Assembly: GCA_008711295.1 (NCBI GenBank)
Contig: VUYV01000004.1
Coordinates: 1,976,706 to 2,040,705, forward strand
Direction of reading: 5' to 3'
DNA: 64,000 bases
From: Anarhynchus alexandrinus
Lineage: Eukaryota; Chordata; Aves; Charadriiformes; Charadriidae
Part shown: in pieces, positions 56,908 to 64,000 of the stretch
Layout: every line of letters starts with the position of its first letter
Numbering within the stretch: the first letter of the stretch is position 1
Program-made: the position numbers and the translations under genes
The notes under the pieces: generated by a model
What the model was told of the DNA's origin: nothing
What the model saw: the letters and a program-made list of their open reading frames with translations, nothing else
Databases searched by the model: none

Positions 56908-59900
56908 GCCCCTAATAAGGATGTAATGGAAGTTGCTCTCTTCAAAGATTTGCACGTCTCTCCCCCCTCCCCGAGGTCTAAAGTACCGAGGTGGGTCCCA
57001 GCCCTGCTTCTCCCGAGGTCAGTGGTGAAACTTCTGCTGATGAAAATGGGAACCGGATCAGACCTTTCCCCTAACCTGACCCTTCCTCTGACCTCGGCAC
57101 CCAAAACCCAGTGCTGTTTTTCCAGGGAGTTGTGTCAGTGCCTGGAAAAACACCTTCCTAGCAGGCAGAGATCAGGGACGGAGCATCTTCTGTCACCTGA
57201 GATTAACTCCTTCCACTTCATTTTTCCTCCTTCCCACCCTGGTGTGCCGCACCGGCTCACCGAGACTCTTGCTCCTGCGCTCACAGCATCCAAAAACAAA
57301 TTTGGTCCTTTTGTTGAGCAAGTGCTGGGACTTGCTGCAGGCTCCGTGCCGAGCTGGTCCCAGTCTAGCCACAGCGACTGGGCAAAACCCTTCAGCAGCA
57401 GTAGGTTTCTGTGCAAGTCTGTCCTTGCACAGCGGTGTCCACGGACATCAGGGTGCAGCGTTGGGGGACAGCTTTTGGCATTTTAGGAAGGATGGGGTGT
57501 GAGCTGGGGTGCTGCAGCCTGGCCCAAGGGCAGCACTGAAACCCTCTGCTTGCGAGAGCCCTGGGCTGCTGGGAGGAGCACAACGCATGCACGCAGCGCA
57601 CGCTCTCCTTTCTCTTTATTTTATTTTTTTAGGGGTTTTGTTCTGTTTTTCCCCAGGGTTGAGCAGCTCCCAGGCTCCTGTGAGCTCCCCGTGACTGTGT
57701 GAGCTTGGCTTGGTGGAGGTAGGGGGTTTCATGCGCCATCCTTTGAGCCTCTCTGCCTGGAGCCCGAGGGAGGATAAAAATGTGTCCCCTGGCCGTTTTG
57801 TGCTCCCCACTACCTGCGGTGTGTGATCAACCATCATCCCACTCCCCCCGCACCCTCCTGGCCCCCGGCACAGCCTTGGCCAAGCTGGAAACCCTCCTGT
57901 GCTCCCTCCCCAGCGCTCTGAGCTCGCAGGAGCAAAGCCCCTTCCTCGCCGTAAATAAATAAGCCATTTCTCTGGGTCTGATCCTGCCTTCGCCCTCTCT
58001 GGTGCTTCCTCGAGCAGAGGAAGAGAGGAGCCATCATGATGGGGCTGGGGACCAGGTGCCCAAGCCCCGTCTCCTTTGCAGGTGGGTGATGCTGATGGTG
58101 CAGAGCCGGGGGCGCTGGTGTTGCTGGCCGGGGTGGGGGGGTCTCTGCTGGTCGCTCACAGCTGCGGGCAGCTGCCAGAGAGGGGCATTTCAACCTGGCA
58201 CACGCATACGGGTTTTGCCAAGCATCCCCCTCCCCACCTACCCACCCCCCCGTACAGGTGTTTTAAATTACACAGAGAGAAATCAGTCAGTCTCCCGTTC
58301 AGACCTGTCTTAAACCAATTTAATTAAATGCAGGTAAAGGAGGGAGCAGAAATTATGGCAATTCATCACCTTTTAGTCTCCGCAGGTGCTCGGCTGCAGC
58401 GGGGCACCGCAATTCCCACTGCTCTGTGCTTTTCCTCCTGGGAGTGATTAACCCACTCCCTTCTGGCAAGCAAAGCCTCCCCCCCCACCTCTGGGAAGAG
58501 GCTTTAAGGATAATGAGAGAGAGAAGATGATTAAAAGCAAAAAAAAAAGAAACCCACCCTGATTCAGCTCCTGCCTCTCCCGCCGGTTCCCTGCGTGACG
58601 CTGGGTGAATCACTCACCTCCGTGACGCACGCTGCCGGGCGAGCGGCGGCTCCTTCTCCCCGCCTTGGCCCTTTGGTTTCTGCCCCCGTGGCCGATGCCA
58701 TGGACCAGGGAGGGGACACCCCCAGAGGACCCCATTTAGTGTATCAGGGGTGCCGCGGCACAAGCTGTGTGGCGGGTGGTGAAGTTCCTACAGAGGGGGA
58801 AGGACAGCTGGTGGGGCTTGGGTATCTTCAAAGTAGCAGTGCCGACGTGCTTCCCCAGCTGTAAAATGGGGACTGCGGTGCTTTCTCTGCTCGTCTGCCC
58901 TAGGTAGAGTATGACAACCCACGGAGCAGGTACAGGGCATCCCAAGGCCGGGCTGCTGGCAGGAACTTCCATACCAGCAGCCACCAGCAACATCCCAGCC
59001 TCCATCCTACAGCCCGCGGATTCATTACCCCAGTGTTTTCCAACATTGCAAAATGGATGCAATTATATTTTTGCAAAATCTGGGCTTTCTCTGACCTGGA
59101 GCTAACGCTTTTTCTTGCAACTTGCAAGCAAGCAGTCGGCAGACGTGGTTTGATGGGACAGCATGCCTTAATGATGCTCTAAACGAACGAGGCTTTCTAA
59201 GGGGGCCAGATGGCACCACTGGCAGAGTTTCTGGCTATCCGCTCTCTGCACGCAGCACTCGGGCGGCTTCTTGCAAGGAAACCGGCTGACTGATTTGCAG
59301 CTTCCAGTCGGTGCCAAATAATGGCCGAGGTTGAGCAGACCGGTGGCAGCATTTCATGTTCCCACCCGGAACCCCTGCACTCAGTAACGTGGCACTGGGT
59401 TCTCACGGGGTGCTGGAGCCCCAGTGCGCAGCGCCGCTCGCTGTGATGTCCGCAGGGCCACGGGGACATCCATGGGGACTGAGTTTTGCTTCTCTTCGTT
59501 GATGAGGTTTCTACCCCAGAGTTAAATCTGAAGCCCCATTCCAGCTATAGGACAAGGCGCCCCCATTTGAGTGCAAGCTCCGATCTCTCAAAGGAGGAGA
59601 TGCTAAAACAGGAGCAACTTCCATCTCAGTCATGTCAAAGCCTCTTCCCACCCCTCGGGCAGCGGTCGGCGGCTTTCAGTAGCGGCAAATCCACCATCTA
59701 AAATAGCAGTTTCTTCCCAGTCTTGCCCCGTCGGGCAGGGCAGTCCCCTGGGGACAGCCAGGGGGCTCGTGGGCTGCCAGGGGACCTTACCGCGGGTCGT
59801 GGTGCCGACGCTCCCCGTGCCGCAGACGGGACCTGGTTTTGTCGCCTTTCTCCAGAGCTGCTCGCAGTTTCCCTCGTGTCGGAGGCACCCGATGCCTTGA

Positions 59901-59999
59901 CGAACGCAGCCCCTCTGATTTCACAGTGCACCGCAGGTCGTGACTTGTCCAGCTGGGAAGAAAGGGTTGTGCTTTCCTCTTATCTCCTCCTTTGTACTT

Positions 60000-60440
60000 A
60001 AACCAAATAAATAACTAAGGTCGATTTCCAAAGGCTGCTTAACATACAAAATCAAAATATTTCTGCTCAAAAGCACCAAAAATATTTAGAGATTACCATT
60101 TTCTTCCCCCAGCCGAAACCCTCTGAAGACTTTGACCTGGATTTACAAACTGCTTTAGTGATCCCCAAAACAGCAGTTCTAGGACAAATTGGGGTTGGGG
60201 TTGATTTTTTTTTTTTGAATCACCTAACTGTTTTTAGGTCTGGCAGACTTTTATTATAAATGCTGATCTAATGAGCTTGGCCAGAAGGGTACAAAGGGAT
60301 AAAAGCTATGGGAAGTTTTCAAATACTGTAACACACCTCAAAGGGTAATTAAATGTAATTCTTTCCCATCGTTATTAAACACTGACAGAGGAAAAGCTGG
60401 GATAAGAAAATATTCAACTCCTCCTTATCAGATATCGCTC
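60000..60440. promoter_or_regulatory. Candidate non-coding regulatory block
   Basis: AT-rich DNA with a ACAAAGGGATAAAAG-type TCF/GATA cluster, GGGTAATTAAATGTAATTC, CTTATCAGATATCG (two GATA-like sites) and TTATTATAAATGC. It has no coding potential or repeat signature. The call rests on motif density only. Confidence 0.2.
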
Positions 60441-60629
60441 CAGTTCTGATGGCAATGTGGCAGCCCTTTGCTGCAGATGGTCCCTCCCCTCCCCGGCGCT
60501 CACGTCCAGCTGGGGAGAGTGGCAGGAGGGAAGGTCCACCGGCCGGGCTCTCCAGCCTGGGGCAGGTGTCACCCCAGGGTTTCACCCCAGCAGGGTGGCA
60601 GTACCGCTGTGCCGGGTGTTCGGATCAGG

Positions 60630-60846
60630 TGAAATTCTTTCCTGTGAGGGCGGTGAGCCCCTGGCGCAGGTTGCCCAGAGAAGCTGTGGCTGCCCCATCC
60701 CTGGAGGTGTTCAAGGCCAGGCTGGACGGGGCTTGGAGCAACCTGGGCTGGTGGGAGGTGTCCCTGCCCAGGGCAGGGGGGTGGGACTGGATGATCTTCA
60801 AGGTCCCTTCCAACCCAAACCATTCTATGACTCTATGATTCTATGA
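60630..60846 (+). mobile_element. CR1 LINE 3' fragment
   Basis: GAAATTCTTTCCTGTGAGGG, then GTTGCCCAGAGAAGC, CATCCCTGGAGGTGTTCAAG, GATGATCTTCAAGGTCCCTT and the terminal octamers ATTCTATG ACTCTATG ATTCTATG define the last 217 bp of a CR1 element. The end is well preserved, so the element is fairly young, but it is severely 5'-truncated. Confidence 0.93.
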
Positions 60847-61785
60847 GGGTGGGGAGGTCCCTCTGCCCGGCACTGAGAGGGAGGGACCCCCAGCCTTCAC
60901 AGAGAGGGGTTTCTTTGTCAACCTGCTTTGGGTATGTGGTGACCACACAAATCAAATGTGGCCCAAGCGATGACATTTCTGCAGTCCCCTGTGTGCCGTA
61001 CAGAGCCCCGGGCGTACTCAGGCTCCTTATTGCCTCCAGGAAATAAGTGTCTAAACACAGCTCAGGATCTGGCCTCCATCCTTACCTCTCCTTATCTCCC
61101 GCATGGGTTTCTGCCTCCTAATGTGCTAAGACATCTTTAAAATTCTCGTCCTTACTGTTTACCTAAGGGCGCTCCCGAAACCTTCAGTCTTTTGACATTT
61201 GAGTGGTGTAAAAAAAAACCAACAGCTTTCCATAATGCTGCAAAGTCTTTCAAGTCTTTCATAACACAGGTTACCTCTGTGTGCAAAATGACGCCGGCAC
61301 AAAGAAAGTATAGCAACATCCTACTGGAATAACTTGAAAGAAAATCTCCTTTGGGAAAAGAATTATTTTGAGGATCGCATATGGGAGACCCAGATTATGG
61401 CACCAACAGGCTCTGGGCGGCTCGGCTGTCTCAGCGGCATCTCCTCACTTAGCTTTGGCTGCTCTCGCACCAGAAGAAGATAGGAAAAGACAAGGCACGC
61501 TGTAAGCCAGCTAAGGAGCTTGGAAACGGCTCAGCGGCTGATACAGAAACCAGAAGCTCCGATGAATTGTGCAAACTCAGTCAATGAGCATTTATTGTCC
61601 TGTGGCTTTGACGAGGAAGTTGCGCTTCATCAGCCGTAACTATTGATTTTGTTGATTCATCTGTAATTCTTCCTTACGCTTTCTGTATTCCCCAATAATC
61701 GCCCTCTGTTTTCTCACACCTCCTCTTTTAAACTCAGCGAGCGAAATAAATCCCGGTTGCCCTTATAATGATCAGCTGGATCCTT

Positions 61786-61809
61786 GGGGGGGGTTGCACT
61801 CCCCCCCCC
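61786..61809. repeat. G8-loop-C9 hairpin
   Basis: Eight Gs (61786-61793), a 7-nt spacer TTGCACT and nine Cs (61801-61809) form a perfect G:C stem on either strand. It is a strong secondary-structure and slippage site. Confidence 0.85.
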
Positions 61810-63089
61810 GAAAATGCCTGCCACAACCCCCAACAGCCCCTTGTGACAGCAGCAATTCCTCTGCCGCCGGCTCAGCCCGCAAGGTGCTTTCTGTGCTGGG
61901 ACTTCTCTAATCCTGACACCCTTTCTCTGGGCGAACTTCTGGTTTCGCCTGTTCCTTTGTACACGGTCCCTAGTGTTCAGTGGCAAAACCTTCAGAAGAG
62001 TTTATTATTGTTTGTATTTGATTTTGTTATGGTTTGTTTCTTGCAACACAAACAAGCTAAGCTGCGGGAAGAGGAGAGGGCAATGGCAGAGCAACCATCT
62101 TAATCTGTAGACATCACCTAATACTCGCTTCCACTTCATTTTTACCTGAATGATATTAGCCTTCGGTAAAAGACAATAAAAGCATTAAAGCATTTTGTAG
62201 AGAAGCTCTTCCTGCTTTGTTTGGCTGAGAGAGGCACACAATGAATCAGCACAGCTTTACTATTCATCTTAACCACAAGTTTGGAAAGGTATTAACCAGG
62301 TTAGTCCTAACTGCATCTAACAGGCTTGGGGCTGAGCGCCTCTCGGCCGGTGCACCTGCATCTACGTGGGCAGGATGGGTTCCTTGGCAGCGCTTTTTCA
62401 GCCTGCAGAACTTCTCACTTTGGATTTTCTTTCAAATGTTGGTTATAAAATCACACTTAAAAATGCATAGCAATGCTGGAAGGAAGTCTAAATGCTTTCC
62501 AGTGCTGCCATAAAGCTGAGGTTGTGGTTGAGGCCCTCAACTGTGTGCAGGACTCACAGGCGAGACGAGGGGGACAGGAGAAGGTGCTGGTTTGGGGTAC
62601 TCCAGCTGGGGGTTGCCTCTGGTTTTGAGCCACAAAGGAGAGATGTCTCGTACGGACCTGTGCCCCGCACACAGGCCTGTAACCCCCTGCCCCGCCGCTG
62701 CCCCCGAGCACACAACCAAGCTGCAGGGCAAAGCTCATGGACGGCTTTGGGATGCCCTTTGCCTTTGCACACCCCTTTGCACACTCCTTTCATGGTGGCA
62801 CAAGCCTGCAGAGAGCCCTGCGGTGTTTAGCAGCGCTCAGCCTACGGGGACCTACCCGAAACGCCCGAGCACTCACCTGGAGTTTCTCAGGCTCCGCATT
62901 TTGAGCCGGAGCCAAGCAGAGCAGGGGAGGTTTCAGGCAGATGCCCGCAGCTGGCAGGACCCCGTGCCCGGTGGGTGCACTAGTGGTGGGCTCAGAGCAA
63001 CCCAGCGAGGGCAGGGGCAGGTGTGTGCCTCCACCTGCGCACCCACTGAAAACTCAGTGTTCCCCCCCCGAAAGAAACAGGGATGTCTA

Positions 63090-63200
63090 AAGTAGCTAAT
63101 TAACTTATTTTGGATCACCAAGTTTCTGCTAGCAGCTAAACATTCATGTTCTATTTTATTATATCAAATACCAAGAGCAGACAGCAAGATGATCTTCATT
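63090..63200. promoter_or_regulatory. Candidate non-coding regulatory block
   Basis: AGCTAATTAACTTATTTTGG and AACATTCATGTTCTATTTTA, with nearby TATCAAATACC, give an AT-rich, homeodomain-like cluster inside GC-rich DNA. It has no ORF, and the evidence is motif density only. Confidence 0.2.
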
Positions 63201-63849
63201 ACTGCAGCTTTTTTTTGTTATTAGTTTTACCTTCTTCGAGGAAATGAAATCTTTGAATTCTCTTGGGCTTTTTTTCCCCCACCTGTGTGGTCCGAATTCC
63301 TCCAGCCTGCGTTTGATGTCTGCGTGCCTGACTCTCATGCCACCATACATTTCCCTACGCGGGAGATAAGCATTTATTCACGTTTCTGTTTGTGTGGAGT
63401 GGTAAAATATTAGACTTAAATTTTTTATGACATTCATAGGAGTGGTTATGGAGACAAACAAGATTACAGCAAGTACTACATAAAAGCTTGTTTATGCAGG
63501 GAGGGAAAAAAAATCAAACTCAGAGACATGTTTGCAAAACTGCAGAAGAACCCAAGGGGATGGTTTTTTTCAGTTTTTCCTCTTCTTTTCTTTTCCTACC
63601 TCCCTGTTTTTATTGCTATCACAGTAACAACTCCCAGCTCTTAAAGGGCTGAGTTTCTTTTCAGCGAAATATTGGTTCCAGCTGTGGGTTATTTCTGGAT
63701 TCAAGGGTAGAGGTCTACAGAAGATGGGCAGCAGGTGGCTTTGTAATTAAAGTGTGACTTAACGCAACCCACACCTGGGGTAGGGGAACGCAGCTCACCG
63801 GTGCCCGGGACCCCCTCCACGCTCCTGCGGGTGCCCCGGGCAATCTCCT

Positions 63850-64000
63850 GGCCGTGTCCCTTCGCACCCCCCTCGGGAGGCCCTTCACAAGGCTCTTCGC
63901 AACCTCTTTGCGCATCTTTTTGGATGCCCTGGCCAAACCCTTGTGGCCACCTTTGCACCCCCCAGTCGTGTGTCGTCCCCCCCCAGCTCTTTGCATCCCC
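63850..64000. repeat. Degenerate CTTTGCACCCC-type repeat at window edge
   Basis: About five loosely related units (CCCTTCGCACCCCC, CTCTTCGCAACCTC, CTCTTTGCGCATCT, CCTTTGCACCCCCC, CTCTTTGCATCCCC) occur in the last 150 bp. It looks like the start of a diverged minisatellite cut by the window end. The minus-strand Lys/Arg-rich ORF across it is a product of the repeat. Confidence 0.4.

Larger units (their letters stand above)
56223..60629. other. Intergenic DNA, mixed GC
   Basis: No supported gene. It holds an AT-rich octamer-bearing block (56500-56700), an extreme CpG-dense block (56765-56907), GC-rich single-copy-looking DNA with many overlapping ORFs (57.0-60.0 kb) and an AT-rich block (60000-60440). 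None of the ORFs shows a family motif or splice structure. Confidence 0.65.
60847..64000. other. Intergenic DNA to right edge
   Basis: No supported gene. It contains a G8/C9 hairpin (61786-61809), an AT-rich block (63090-63200) and a C-rich degenerate repeat at the edge (63850-64000). The ORFs at 62457-63095 are overlapping shadows in GC-rich DNA. Confidence 0.65.

Noticed and set aside
56905..57486. 193-codon + strand ORF
   Set aside because: It starts at the edge of the CpG block, overlaps a minus-strand ORF, and is Ser/Pro/Leu-rich without a recognisable motif. A chance ORF in GC-rich DNA is the simplest reading.
62457..63095. Group of overlapping ORFs up to 167 codons
   Set aside because: Several frames on both strands are open together because of high GC. 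None shows a family signature or TMEM132-like sequence.

Overview
The window is vertebrate nuclear DNA, most likely from a bird. It holds one recognisable protein-coding gene, split over long introns. Its interspersed repeats are avian in style: CR1 LINE 3' ends that close on ATTCTATG-type octamers, and a retroviral LTR with the TGTCCTG...CCATGACA ends seen in bird ERVs. No rRNA, tRNA, CRISPR array, operon or prokaryotic gene structure is visible. The species cannot be named from the sequence alone. Three assembly gaps or ambiguous bases are present (9310, 21855-21875, 51524).

Positions 1 to about 42.4 kb are the body of AACS, acetoacetyl-CoA synthetase, on the + strand. Seventeen coding exons (2503-41267) splice in perfect phase into 627 codons plus a stop. 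They carry the adenylate-forming motifs in order: the [10 protein letters not shown] phosphate loop, GGTD, WAHGD, the [21 protein letters not shown] hinge region and the C-terminal NGKK lysine. By comparison with the roughly 670-residue vertebrate enzyme, only the first coding exon (about 44 residues) and the promoter are missing, and both lie upstream of position 1. All introns are GT-AG except intron 9, which is GC-AG. The introns are AT-rich and contain few recognisable repeats. They do hold a decayed CR1 end (about 21-97), a coding-like but broken stretch in intron 2, a duplicated segment at an assembly N in intron 3, a 15-bp-stem hairpin in intron 4 and an unassigned signal-peptide-like ORF on the minus strand of intron 5.

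From about 42.4 to 64 kb the window appears intergenic. GC content rises and no convincing coding exon is seen. This part holds a solo LTR (47412-48099, minus orientation) beside a CR1 scrap, three further CR1 copies (52171-52931, 55597-56222, 60630-60846), a (GT)18 microsatellite, several perfect hairpins and a number of AT-rich blocks dense in homeodomain, POU and SOX-like motifs that look like conserved non-coding regulatory DNA. In vertebrates with known synteny the next gene downstream of AACS is TMEM132B, and a long regulatory intergenic region would fit that; this is inference, because no TMEM132B exon is visible here.

The oddest single item is a block of about 140 bp at 56765-56907 with 23 CpG dinucleotides. 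It sits directly beside an AT-rich, octamer-containing block and has no gene next to it. No complete new multi-gene system was found.
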